From positions 310,001 to 374,000 of the forward strand of contig NZ_SJJR01000004.1 in NCBI RefSeq assembly GCF_004331455.1: a DNA stretch of 64,000 nt, given 5' to 3'. The notes beneath the pieces were generated by a model, which worked only from the letters and a program-made list of their open reading frames with translations, did no database searches and had not been told where the DNA came from. Both the position numbers and the translations under genes were made by a program. This DNA comes from Micromonospora zingiberis (GTDB lineage: Bacteria; Actinomycetota; Actinomycetes; Mycobacteriales; Micromonosporaceae). Position 1 is the first letter of the stretch. Every line of letters starts with the position of its first letter. Positions 51,707 through 59,695 of the stretch are shown piece after piece.

Positions 51707-52437
51707 GGCGTACTCCCGGCGGTCGCGGGCAGTGGTGGCACGGCCAGCGGGGTGCCGGCGGGCACCGCGAGCGGATCGGTGATCCGGTTGTGCTCGGCGA
51801 GCAGCCGCCAGCGCAGCGGTGAGCCGAGTGCGTCGTGGGCGAGCAGGTCGAAACGTACGCCGGAGGAGTCGGCGGCACCGCTGCCGTCGCCGGCGGCGAC
51901 CACGGCCGCGCCCGGCGCGACGGCCGGTGTCTGTGCGGCGGCCAGTTCCTCGGCGAACCCCTCCCGGGCCTGGTCGGCGTCCTCCGTGACCCGGACCAGC
52001 TTCAGCCGCAGCCAGGAGCGGCGCGGTGAACCGGTGGCGGTGAACGCGTCGAACCGTTCCGCCACGGCGACGATCACCCCGGGCACGTTCCAGGTCTTGC
52101 CCCAGACCAGCCGGACCAGCGGCGGCCGGACCCAGCCGTGTTCCACCGCCGAGTTCTCCGCGAGCAGCCACAACGGCCGGGTGAGTTCCCGTACGTCGGC
52201 CGGCCGGACCTGGCCCTCGGCGAAGTCGGTGTCGAAGAGCAGGTCGAGGACGAGTTCGGTGCGTCCGCCACCGGTGAACACCAACGGGTCGTCGGCCCGG
52301 CCGGCGCCGGTGAGCTGGGTGCTGGCGCTGCCCCGGTGACGCACCCCGGCGAGCCGGGTCACCTGGACGCTCTCCGGGTTGAGCAGGCAGTCGATCCGCT
52401 CGCCGGTGGCGTCGATGAGGAAGGCCACCCGTTCCAT
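51703..52437 (-). CDS. CIS tube-associated LysM protein (Afp7-like)
   Basis: A 244-residue protein. The N-terminal part (CLLNPESVQVTR, GGGRTELVLDLLFDTDFAEG) matches the contractile injection system tube-associated family. The last 45 residues (DLLAHDALGSPLRWRLLAEH, then [13 protein letters not shown]) form a LysM-like module. In related systems it links tube and baseplate hub. The ATG overlaps the upstream stop (TGATG) and the spike start overlaps its stop (ATGA). Confidence 0.85.
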   Translation of the reverse strand: MERVAFLIDATGERIDCLLNPESVQVTRLAGVRHRGSASTQLTGAGRADDPLVFTGGGRTELVLDLLFDTDFAEGQVRPADVRELTRPLWLLAENSAVEHGWVRPPLVRLVWGKTWNVPGVIVAVAERFDAFTATGSPRRSWLRLKLVRVTEDADQAREGFAEELAAAQTPAVAPGAAVVAAGDGSGAADSSGVRFDLLAHDALGSPLRWRLLAEHNRITDPLAVPAGTPLAVPPLPATAGSTP

Positions 52438-54113
52438 CAGTCACCCGCCTGTTCCCGGTCGAGCCGACGCCGGTGCTCCGCGTCGTCGCCGGTCGACTCG
52501 GCCACCGACCACAGGGGACGGTCGTCGGGCAGCCTCGGCCACGGGTCGTCGTCCCGCGACCGGCGAGCCGACCGACCCGGCAGGTCGAGGTCCGGCCACG
52601 GCGTGCCACCACGGGACATCCGCCCGACCTCAGCCGGCACCCCACCCCCGGACATCCCGCCGACCCCGGCCGGCATCCCACCCCCGGACATCCCCCCGAC
52701 CCCGGCCGGTAGGCCAGCAATGGGCATGTCCCCGACGCTGGCCGGCGCGCCACCGCCGGGCATTCGCCCGACACCAGCCGGCACCCCACCACCGGGCCAG
52801 AGCCCGTCCCCGGCCGAGGGCCAGCCGCCGCCCCTGCCCGGATGGGCGCCCCCAGGCTGGCGTGCGGTCGGGGTACGACCGCCGGGCTCGAACCCCGCTG
52901 GGGATCTCGACTGCTCGTGGCCGGTGACGATGCGGCTACCGGCCGTCCAGGGCCCGCGCTCCACGGCAGGCCCACGGTGGGCCGACGTCGGCCGGCCGGC
53001 CGGGTGACCCTCGGCCGTGCTGCCGGTCCCGGTCGTGCGCTGCCCCGGGCCAGGCCCGTCCGAGCCGGCAACCTGCGGGCGTGGCCCGGCCAGCCCCGGG
53101 TCCGCCACGGCCCGCAGCCGGACCCGGGCCGACAGCCGGTCCTGCTCGGCCGATCGCCGGACCCGCCGCCCCGCCGCCGCCCCGAACCGGTCCGGCAGCG
53201 AGTCTCCGTGCCAGCTGTCGACTACCCCGGCCGGCGCTCCGCCCTCGGCGTCGACCGCCGACCGTCGCGCCGTACCGTCGGTCGAAGCGTCCACCGCGCC
53301 GGCCCGCCGGCCCCGTGCAGCCGCGTCGACAGCCGGTCGGTACGCGGCGTCGCCCCGACCGGCGAACGTCGGCTCGCCGGCCCCCGCCGTGGTGCTCCCG
53401 CCGCCCCCGGGTGCCGTCGCGCCGCCGGTCGCCATCGGCGTGCCGACCCCACCTGCTGTCGTGCTGCCGAGCCCGGACCGGGTCGCACCGGCGTCCGGCG
53501 GGGCCACCGCACCGGGCGCGTGCGGGTGGACCTCCGGTACACCTTCGACACCGCTTTGCTCTGCTTCACCCCACGCAACGCCGGGTGTCCGATAACCGGA
53601 CGGTGGCCGTTGCGCCGGTTGAAGCAGAGCAAAGGCGGCGGTGGGGACACTGGCGGGTGGCGGGAGCGGGTCGGTGGCGACACCGGCGGGTGGCGGGAGC
53701 GGGTCGGTGGGGACACCGGCGGGTGGCGGGAGCGGGTCGGTGGTCGCCGGGTCAGTGCGTGGATCGACGTCCCCGCCGCCGCCCGACCCGCGCCGGGGCA
53801 GCGTGCCGTCGGCGGGCGGTGGCGCGTCGATGTCGAGGTCGCGCAACAGGCCGGGGGCGTGTGCCTCGACCACCCGCAGCCAGTGTTCCGGCGGCCGGCC
53901 CGGCCGCCGTTCCGTACCGCCAGTCCCGCCGGCCAACCCGACCGCGCCGCCGGCCGGTTCGCGGCCGGCAGGTCCCCGGCTGGCCGGTTCGTGGCCGACA
54001 GGTGTACGGCCGGCCGGGGAGGTCTCCGGTACGCCGGCGAAGCGGTCGACGGTCCGTGCCGCGGATCGGAGTTGGCCGGCCAGCCAGCTAAGCGGTCGTC
54101 GGCGCGGCACCAC
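52437..54113 (-). CDS. Long disordered Pro/Gly-rich protein of the contractile system
   Basis: A 558-residue low-complexity protein. Only the ends look folded: the N-terminal LSWLAGQLRSAARTVDRF and EHWLRVVEAHAPGLLRDLDI, and the C-terminal DDPWPRLPDDRPLWSV with the charged HRRRLDREQAG, which resembles the end of the equivalent actinomycete proteins. Between them are 36-bp and 33-bp tandem repeats and a translated family-A hairpin element. Overlaps on both sides keep it in the operon. The start is one of two adjacent GTG codons. Function unknown; a linker, or cargo or assembly factor, is possible. Confidence 0.7.
   Translation of the reverse strand: MVPRRRPLSWLAGQLRSAARTVDRFAGVPETSPAGRTPVGHEPASRGPAGREPAGGAVGLAGGTGGTERRPGRPPEHWLRVVEAHAPGLLRDLDIDAPPPADGTLPRRGSGGGGDVDPRTDPATTDPLPPPAGVPTDPLPPPAGVATDPLPPPASVPTAAFALLQPAQRPPSGYRTPGVAWGEAEQSGVEGVPEVHPHAPGAVAPPDAGATRSGLGSTTAGGVGTPMATGGATAPGGGGSTTAGAGEPTFAGRGDAAYRPAVDAAARGRRAGAVDASTDGTARRSAVDAEGGAPAGVVDSWHGDSLPDRFGAAAGRRVRRSAEQDRLSARVRLRAVADPGLAGPRPQVAGSDGPGPGQRTTGTGSTAEGHPAGRPTSAHRGPAVERGPWTAGSRIVTGHEQSRSPAGFEPGGRTPTARQPGGAHPGRGGGWPSAGDGLWPGGGVPAGVGRMPGGGAPASVGDMPIAGLPAGVGGMSGGGMPAGVGGMSGGGVPAEVGRMSRGGTPWPDLDLPGRSARRSRDDDPWPRLPDDRPLWSVAESTGDDAEHRRRLDREQAGD
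52614..52793. repeat. 36-bp in-frame tandem repeats
   Basis: Five 36-bp units beginning at 52614, 52650, 52686, 52722 and 52758 encode GGGxPAxVGxM-type repeats near the C-terminus of the disordered protein. Confidence 0.8.
53554..53634. repeat. Family-A hairpin element inside a coding region
   Basis: Arms CTTTGCTCTGCTTCA and its complement flank a 48-base centre. The arms match the hairpin at 12801-12871. The element is read through in frame inside the disordered contractile-system protein. Confidence 0.8.
53645..53743. repeat. 33-bp in-frame tandem repeats
   Basis: Three 33-bp units (53645, 53678, 53711), nearly identical, encode TDPLPPPAGVP repeats in the disordered protein. Confidence 0.85.
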
Positions 54114-54567
54114 CGGCCTCCAGTTCCAGGCTTTCGTAACGCAGGGTCAGTGCCGCGATGGCGAGCTCCTGGCTGAGGGTGTTCAGGTGCGCGCCGCGCC
54201 AGTTCGTCGGCCACGCGTTGATCAGGTTCCAGCGCAGCACCTCGGCGGTGCCGGCGGCGTCGAGCAGCACCACCGAGACGTTGCGACGGTTCACCGTGCC
54301 GCGGGCGACCGCGTGTACCCAGTCCCACAACTCCCGGGACGAGGTGAGGCCGAAGTGCAGGGTGACCGGGCCGTACTCGACCTGGCCGGGGATCATCCGG
54401 ATCCGGTCGTTGCCCTGCTCCCGGTAGGCGACCGCCGGGATGTTCACCTCCAGGCCGCTGACCTCGGTGAAGTGGCCGTTCGTGATGCCGTTGACCAACA
54501 GCTTGAAGTTGTACGCGCGGTACGGGTCGACCGGGGCGCCCGGCTGCGGAGTGGCCGTGGTGGGCAT
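54088..54567 (-). CDS. Contractile system inner tube protein (gp19/Afp1-like)
   Basis: A 159-residue tube protein of the T4-like gp19 family. PYRAYNFKLLVNGITNGHFTE is followed by VSGLEVNIPAVAYREQGNDR and GPVTLHFGLTSSRELWDW, all family features. GGAGG lies 5 bases before the ATG at 54567. Only one tube gene is seen here, while many related systems have two or three. It lies directly after the sheath gene. Confidence 0.9.
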   Translation of the reverse strand: MPTTATPQPGAPVDPYRAYNFKLLVNGITNGHFTEVSGLEVNIPAVAYREQGNDRIRMIPGQVEYGPVTLHFGLTSSRELWDWVHAVARGTVNRRNVSVVLLDAAGTAEVLRWNLINAWPTNWRGAHLNTLSQELAIAALTLRYESLELEAGGAAPTTA

Positions 54568-54568
54568 G

Positions 54569-55807
54569 TCAGCCTCCAATCGTCTCGGTCTCGGTGCCGC
54601 CGGCCCACTGGCTCAGCTTGAACACCACGAATTCCGCCGGCTTGACCACGGCGATGCCGATGTGGGCGACCACCATGCCGGCGTCGCGGACGTCGGCCGG
54701 GTTGGTCTCCTCGTCGCACTTGACGAAGAACGCCTCCTCGGGCGTACGCCCCAGCAGTGCTCCGTCGCGCCACACCCGGGTGAGGAAGGCGCCGATGTCG
54801 CGGCGGATCGAGCGCCACAGGGTGAAGTCGTTCGGCTCGAACACCATCCAACGGGTGCCGTTGGCGATCGCCTGCTCGATGGCGATGGAGAGCCGGCGGA
54901 CGTTCAGGTAACGCCACTCGCTGGCCTCGGCGGCGAGGGTACGCGCACCCCAGACCCGGATGCCCTCGCCGGGGAAGTAGCGGATGACGTTCACGCCCTT
55001 GGGGTTGAGCACGTCGTGCTCGGCCCGGGTGACCAGTTGGCCCAGGTCGACGGCGCCGCGTACCGGCTCGTTCGCCGGTGCCTTGTGCACGCCACGCAGG
55101 GCGTCGGTGCGGGCCCAGATGCCGGCGACGTGCCCGCTCGGCGGGGTGAGCACCAGTTCGCCGGAGAGCGGGTCGCGCACCCGCAGCCAGGGATAGTAGA
55201 GCGCGCCGAAGTCGGACTGCCGGGGCCGGTGCGCCACCGGGCCACCACCAGATCCGCCCCCCGAGCCGGAGCCGGCGGCCGGGTCGGTGTCGCTCGGCTT
55301 GGCCGGGCGGGTCGAACCGGGTGTGGCGACCCGGGTCAGCGTGGAGATGTCGTCGATGTCGGGCGGCGGATCGCAGATCGCGACCATGGCGCGGGTCCGT
55401 TCGGCCAGGCTCAGCAGTGCCTCGTGGGCGACCGGGTCGTGGAATCCGGGTGCGGCCACGATGGAGATCTCGTCGACCGCCTCCAGCAGGTCCAGGCCGG
55501 CGCGCTTGCGACCGGTGCCGGTGACCGAGCCACCCTCACCGACGTTGACCACCCAACACCGGGTGCCGCCGTTGTCGAGGAAACCGAAGACGGCCCGGGC
55601 CAGCGGGGTGCTCTCCAACTGGTCGCCGTCGGCGTACAGGCGCAGGAAGTCGGTCCAGTTGTTCACGGCGAGGGCCTCGTTGAGGTGGGCGTTGCGGTCG
55701 GGCGCGACGCCCACGAAGGCGGCGGTGCTGGTACCGGCCGGTCCGATCGGTCGGGCGGCACCGGGCACCTCCTCGACGTAGATGCCGGGCGAGAAGTAGG
55801 TGGGCAT
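54569..55807 (-). CDS. Contractile system sheath protein
   Basis: A 412-residue sheath protein. The N-terminus PTYFSPGIYVEEVPGAARPI and the C-terminal part (RYLNVRRLSIAIEQAI, WRSIRRDIGAFLTRVWRDGAL) are hallmarks of phage and injection-system sheaths. A Gly/Ser-rich insertion (about residues 180-205) interrupts the middle. GGGAGGA precedes the ATG. It is the only sheath gene visible, so the contractile barrel is probably built from one subunit type. Confidence 0.93.
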   Translation of the reverse strand: MPTYFSPGIYVEEVPGAARPIGPAGTSTAAFVGVAPDRNAHLNEALAVNNWTDFLRLYADGDQLESTPLARAVFGFLDNGGTRCWVVNVGEGGSVTGTGRKRAGLDLLEAVDEISIVAAPGFHDPVAHEALLSLAERTRAMVAICDPPPDIDDISTLTRVATPGSTRPAKPSDTDPAAGSGSGGGSGGGPVAHRPRQSDFGALYYPWLRVRDPLSGELVLTPPSGHVAGIWARTDALRGVHKAPANEPVRGAVDLGQLVTRAEHDVLNPKGVNVIRYFPGEGIRVWGARTLAAEASEWRYLNVRRLSIAIEQAIANGTRWMVFEPNDFTLWRSIRRDIGAFLTRVWRDGALLGRTPEEAFFVKCDEETNPADVRDAGMVVAHIGIAVVKPAEFVVFKLSQWAGGTETETIGG

Positions 55808-55834
55808 CGGTCCTCCCGAGGTCGGGTCGGCGGA

Positions 55835-56524
55835 TCAGCGGGCCGGCGGGGCGCAGACGATGACGATGTCGGGCTCGGTCGGGTCGACCTCGGCGGTGAG
55901 CACCTGCCCCCGGCCGGTGAGCCGGAGCCGGACCGGACGGGGCTGTTCGGGGTCGTGGGGCACGCCGACGATGCGGAACCGGCCGGCGGGATCGGTCCGG
56001 GTCGCGTACGGCTGACCGACGACCTCGACCCGCATCGCCGCGAGCGGCTGCTCGGCCGGGCCGACGACCCGGCCGTCGAAGGTCAGCATGTCCAGTTGTC
56101 GCAGCCGCAGCGGATGCAGTACCGGCGCGGCCGGCTGGCTCGGCCGGGTGACCTGAACCGGCACGTCGATCAGGAGTGCGGGCCGGGGCGGGGTGCCGAA
56201 GGCCGTCCACAGTGCGGGGTCACCGGCCTCCAGCGTGAGTGTGTGACCGGTCGCTGCGGTGGCCGCGACGAGTACCCGGTCCAGCGCCGCGAGGGCGTTC
56301 GGCCCGCCCGCGGCGAGCAGGTAGCGGACGGTGAAGCGGTAGGGCTCGAACCCGCCGCTGCCCCGGGTCTGCCGGACCGGCCGTAGCTCCAGTGGCCAGA
56401 GGGTCAGGCCGGCGGGATCGGTGTCCGGTCCGGGCGGGCCGACCGGGACGGCGGCACCCGCCGCCCCGGCCAGCCACGCCGCCAGGTCGGCGGTGGCGTC
56501 CTCGATCGGACCGCGTGCGGTCAT
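55835..56524 (-). CDS. Pvc16/DUF4255-like protein with carboxypeptidase-regulatory-like domain
   Basis: A 229-residue protein. The first half has the DUF4255/Pvc16-N pattern (IEDATADLAAWLAG, YRFTVRYLLAAGGPNALAALDRVL), as in tube-terminating cap proteins of contractile systems. The second half is an Ig-like carboxypeptidase-regulatory-like domain (FDGRVVGPAEQPLAAMRVEV, DPAGRFRIVGVP). It lies just before the sheath gene and overlaps the membrane HExxH gene as ATGA. Confidence 0.8.
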   Translation of the reverse strand: MTARGPIEDATADLAAWLAGAAGAAVPVGPPGPDTDPAGLTLWPLELRPVRQTRGSGGFEPYRFTVRYLLAAGGPNALAALDRVLVAATAATGHTLTLEAGDPALWTAFGTPPRPALLIDVPVQVTRPSQPAAPVLHPLRLRQLDMLTFDGRVVGPAEQPLAAMRVEVVGQPYATRTDPAGRFRIVGVPHDPEQPRPVRLRLTGRGQVLTAEVDPTEPDIVIVCAPPAR

Positions 56525-57129
56525 CGCGGCGGCGTCCCCTGGATCCGGTACGCGATGGCCTCGTTCCACACGTGCGGGTAGACGCCGATCTCGAAGTACC
56601 GGGTGAAGCGGTTGATCGGCGCACCCGTGTGGTCGTGGTAGAGCAGCCACACCGGCGCGATGGTGAACAACACGTAGTTGGCCACGACCAGCGGGATGTA
56701 GAGCGGACCGAGCAGGCGGGCCTGGAAGATGTGGACGTCCTCGTGCCGCTGGATGCCGGGGCCGGAACCGGCGCAGACGGTGCCGAGCGTGGTGGCGTAC
56801 CGGGGCGAGACCCCCTCCAGCACGTTGACCCGGCAACTGTGCTGGGAGGTGGCCCGATCCAGTGAGTGACCGAACAGCAGGTGTACGGCGAGGTAGACCG
56901 CGCCGACCAGGGTGTTCGGCAGACTCCAGGTGTGGTCGACCACGAACAGGAACACCCCGCGCGGGTCGGGTCCGTACGCCCCGGCGGAGGTGATCGCCCA
57001 GCCGAAGACGCCGCCGACCAGCAGGCCGAGGGCGGCGCCGACGAGCAGCCCGATGGTGCCGCCGGCGAGTTGGCCGAGCACCGCGCCGGCGGCGACGTGT
57101 ACGGCGGCGCTGATGATGCCGAAGACCAT
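56521..57129 (-). CDS. Membrane protein with HExxH motif
   Basis: A 202-residue membrane protein. Residues 1-50 are a Gly/Ala/Leu-rich hydrophobic hairpin (VAAGAVLGQLAGGTIGLLVG). After a short loop with a possible re-entrant helix comes IQRHEDVHIFQARLLGPLY, which contains HEDVH, an HExxH zinc-peptidase motif, followed by a further helix. This could be a membrane-linked metallopeptidase, effector or release factor of the contractile system (inference). The HE..H..Q pattern also recalls DUF4157-type peptidases common in such loci. GGAG precedes the ATG. Confidence 0.7.
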   Translation of the reverse strand: MVFGIISAAVHVAAGAVLGQLAGGTIGLLVGAALGLLVGGVFGWAITSAGAYGPDPRGVFLFVVDHTWSLPNTLVGAVYLAVHLLFGHSLDRATSQHSCRVNVLEGVSPRYATTLGTVCAGSGPGIQRHEDVHIFQARLLGPLYIPLVVANYVLFTIAPVWLLYHDHTGAPINRFTRYFEIGVYPHVWNEAIAYRIQGTPPR

Positions 57130-57142
57130 GACGCTGCTCCGT

Positions 57143-57478
57143 TCAGGCCCAGGAGCGGATGAAGCGGGGCTCGTTGCCCTGCGCCAGTTGGGTCGGCGTC
57201 GCCTGCCGGTTGCCGGGCGGCAGTTGGTTGATGCCGAGCGCGGCGGAGAAGATGACCAGTCCGTTGAAGAACGCGATGAGCCACTTCTCGGGGCCGGCGT
57301 CGGTGGCGACGGCCGCGGTGACGTACGACAGCGCGAGCGCGATGCCCAGGGCGATCCATTTGCGCGCCTTGTCGGCGCTGGGGCCGATCAGGCCGCCGAT
57401 GACGTTGGTGGTGAGCAGCGTGGCGGCGCTCGCGCCGGTGAGGCTGCCCAGCGCGGCCCAGGTGAAGAGATCGTTCAT
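57143..57478 (-). CDS. Small membrane protein of the contractile-system operon
   Basis: A 111-residue membrane protein with three hydrophobic segments (LFTWAALGSLTGASAATLL, WIALGIALALSYVTAAV, WLIAFFNGLVIFSAAL) and a polar tail. Function unknown. GGGAG precedes the ATG. The layout resembles a holin, which could help release a cytoplasmic particle, but no holin family is recognised. Confidence 0.7.
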   Translation of the reverse strand: MNDLFTWAALGSLTGASAATLLTTNVIGGLIGPSADKARKWIALGIALALSYVTAAVATDAGPEKWLIAFFNGLVIFSAALGINQLPPGNRQATPTQLAQGNEPRFIRSWA

Positions 57479-57562
57479 CGCCGATCTCCCTTCGGTTCTG
57501 CGATGGTGCGGGGTGGGGAGGACGGTGTCGCCCGTCCCATTCGGACGGTGACGGCCGGCGGA

Positions 57563-58378
57563 TCAGCCGGCGCCCGGCGGACCGGGAATCGTGGTGCTCG
57601 GCGTGCCCGGACCACCTGGGGCCGGGCCGCTTGTGGTCGAGTCGGTTGCGGTCGGGCTGGCGGCCGAGCGGGGTCGGCGCAGCAGCAGTACGACGAGTAG
57701 TGCGATGAGCAGCAGCACCACCGTGCCGGCGGCGATGAGCAGCCACGGCGGGCCGCCACCGGTGTCGTCGGCGTTCGCGGCGGCGGACGGCCGGGGTGGT
57801 GCCTCGGCCACGGCCCGCAGTTCGGCGGGCTTCGGCTGGTTGGGGTCGACCCGCCAGGTCACCGTCCGGTCGTTGACCTGGCCGCCGGCGTTGACGTCGA
57901 GCACGCGGCCGGGGAAGGTCACGGCGATCTCGAAAGACATCAACAACATGAACCTGGCTTGGTTTTCCGGATCCTGCTCGGCCACTTTTCCGCCGTACTT
58001 CTTCGGGTCCAGCGGAAGTGTGAATACATAGCGGTCGTTCGCCCGGACGATGCTCAGGCTTTCGCTGTCGAATTGATCGAGAGGTACATTCCGGTAGTTG
58101 ATCTGGAAACCGAAGTGGGTGGCGGTCTCGTACCGTGTCTCGGGGCCCGGCGGCAGTGCGGGGATGTTCTGCCGAAGGTCGGCGAAGCCTTCCTCGACCG
58201 TCTTGTTGTTCAAGGTCAAGACCTTGCGCTCGGCGGTCAGCAGGAGCTGCCCGCTGACCGTGTCGTCGGCCTTGACGGTCAGGCCGACGTTGAGTTGCAT
58301 GCAGCCGGAAAGGGCCGCCAACAGGACGAGACACACCGCGCCGCGAAGGGTCTTGATGTGCCCGAGCCCAGTTCTCAT
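57563..58378 (-). CDS. LppM-like lipoprotein with C-terminal membrane helix
   Basis: A 271-residue protein. The signal peptide ends at lipobox LSGC (Cys26). The mature domain of about 170 residues fits the LppM (DUF3153) group: TVSGQLLLTAERKVLTL, FTLPLDPKKYGG and NDRTVTWRVDPNQP. A Pro/Ala spacer, a C-terminal membrane helix (LLIAAGTVVLLLIALLVVLLL) and a Pro-rich cytoplasmic tail follow. The start at 58378 is preferred over 58411. It is the most upstream gene in the run and could belong to the contractile-system operon or be independent. Confidence 0.8.
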   Translation of the reverse strand: MRTGLGHIKTLRGAVCLVLLAALSGCMQLNVGLTVKADDTVSGQLLLTAERKVLTLNNKTVEEGFADLRQNIPALPPGPETRYETATHFGFQINYRNVPLDQFDSESLSIVRANDRYVFTLPLDPKKYGGKVAEQDPENQARFMLLMSFEIAVTFPGRVLDVNAGGQVNDRTVTWRVDPNQPKPAELRAVAEAPPRPSAAANADDTGGGPPWLLIAAGTVVLLLIALLVVLLLRRPRSAASPTATDSTTSGPAPGGPGTPSTTIPGPPGAG

Positions 58379-58552
58379 GGGCCCAGTGTGTGCGCTCGCC
58401 GTCCGACCCATCAGTCAGCGATCAGTCAGATGCAAGTCGCCGATCTTACCGGTGCACAGTCACATTCAGCCGAGGTTGGAAATGGTGGGAATGGCTATTC
58501 TGAAGGGTTGACCGAATGCCGCCCGGTTCGCGGGCACATCGGCCGGCGACGC

Positions 58553-59533
58553 TCAGGCGCTCTCGCGCAGCACCAGTGCCGACGGAAACACCGTCAGGGG
58601 CGGTACCGGGCGCTGCTCCAGCACCATGGTCGCCGCCGCCGTGGCGATCCGCCGTACCGGATGGCTCGCCGTGGTCAGCGCGGTCACCGAGGCCAGCGGG
58701 ATGTCGTCGAACCCGGTCACCGCGACGTCGCCGGGCACCTGCACGCCGTCGGCGCGTAGCTGCCCGATCACCCCCAGCGCGGTCGCGTCGCTGATCCCGA
58801 CGATCGCGTCGGTGTCCGGCCAGCGGCGCAGCACCTCCCGGGCCGCCGCGCGACCGCGCGCCGCGCTGAAGTCACCGACCACCTCCCGGGCCGGCAGGCC
58901 GGCCTGCCGCAGCAGCCCCCGGTACGCCTCCACCGAGCGGGTGGCACAGGTCAGCCAGGGGGGACCGGTCACCATCGCGATCCGCCGGTGGCCGGTGGCG
59001 TACAGGTGACGGACGATGGCCGCGGTGCCACCGCCGTTGTCGATGTCCACCGACGGCACCGAGGCCGAGCCGATCCCGATCGACGCCGTCCGGCCGCGTA
59101 GCCGGCGCGGCACCAGGCCGAGCATCGCGTCGGTGGTGTTGACCAGCAGCAGGCCGGCCACGCCCCGGTCGTCGGCCAGCCGGGTGAGCCGTCCCGGCTC
59201 GTCCAGCGGCACCCACTCGACCGTAACCCCGAGCCCGTACGGGGCACAGACCTGCGCCGAGGTGCTGACCACCTGGTTGATGTAGCTGTCGTCGAGCACC
59301 GACGGCGTGGCTCCGGCCACCGCCACCAGCAGTCGGACGCCGGCGCCACGTACCAGCGCCCGGGCTGCCGCGTTGGGCACGTAACCGAGCCGGTCGGCGG
59401 CGGTACGGACCCGGTCCCGGGCGACCGGGGAGGTGAACCCGTTGCCGGCGATGACCCGCGACGCCGTCGACCGGGACACCCCGGCCGCGCGGGCGACGTC
59501 GTCGAGGGTGGCCGGCCGGCGTGCCGTCGTCAT
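58553..59533 (-). CDS. LacI-family transcriptional regulator
   Basis: A 326-residue repressor. The helix-turn-helix reads TLDDVARAAGVSRSTASRVIAG with the hinge GYVPNAAARALVRG, followed by a complete sensor domain (LLVNTTDAMLGLV, GFDDIPLASVTALTT). GGAG lies 6 bases before the ATG. It is divergent from an MFS transporter whose leader holds a CebR-like AGCGCT site, so this protein probably controls that transporter. The sugar recognised is unknown. Confidence 0.9.
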   Translation of the reverse strand: MTTARRPATLDDVARAAGVSRSTASRVIAGNGFTSPVARDRVRTAADRLGYVPNAAARALVRGAGVRLLVAVAGATPSVLDDSYINQVVSTSAQVCAPYGLGVTVEWVPLDEPGRLTRLADDRGVAGLLLVNTTDAMLGLVPRRLRGRTASIGIGSASVPSVDIDNGGGTAAIVRHLYATGHRRIAMVTGPPWLTCATRSVEAYRGLLRQAGLPAREVVGDFSAARGRAAAREVLRRWPDTDAIVGISDATALGVIGQLRADGVQVPGDVAVTGFDDIPLASVTALTTASHPVRRIATAAATMVLEQRPVPPLTVFPSALVLRESA

Positions 59534-59632
59534 GATGTACTCCCGTTGCCTGTCCGGCGCTCCGGTGCGTGGCGCCTACCCGAATCATGCCCCGCCGGCT
59601 GGCCGTCGGTAAGGACCGGGACAGGATTGTGC

Positions 59633-59646
59633 TGGTAGCGCTCCCA
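59633..59646. promoter_or_regulatory. CebR-like operator upstream of the MFS gene
   Basis: TGGTAGCGCTCCCA matches the CebR/CelR consensus TGGGAGCGCTCCCA at 13 of 14 positions and lies 50 bases upstream of the MFS start, in the region shared with the divergent LacI gene. Confidence 0.6.
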
Positions 59647-59695
59647 GGTGTGTGATCGTGGCGAGGACCAGCCCCAGGAGAGGAACCGAACGTAC

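Noticed and set aside
58443..58448. TAAGAT as a -10 box for the LppM-like and contractile-system operon.
   Set aside because: No acceptable -35 element is found at the right distance, so the promoter of the operon is left uncalled.
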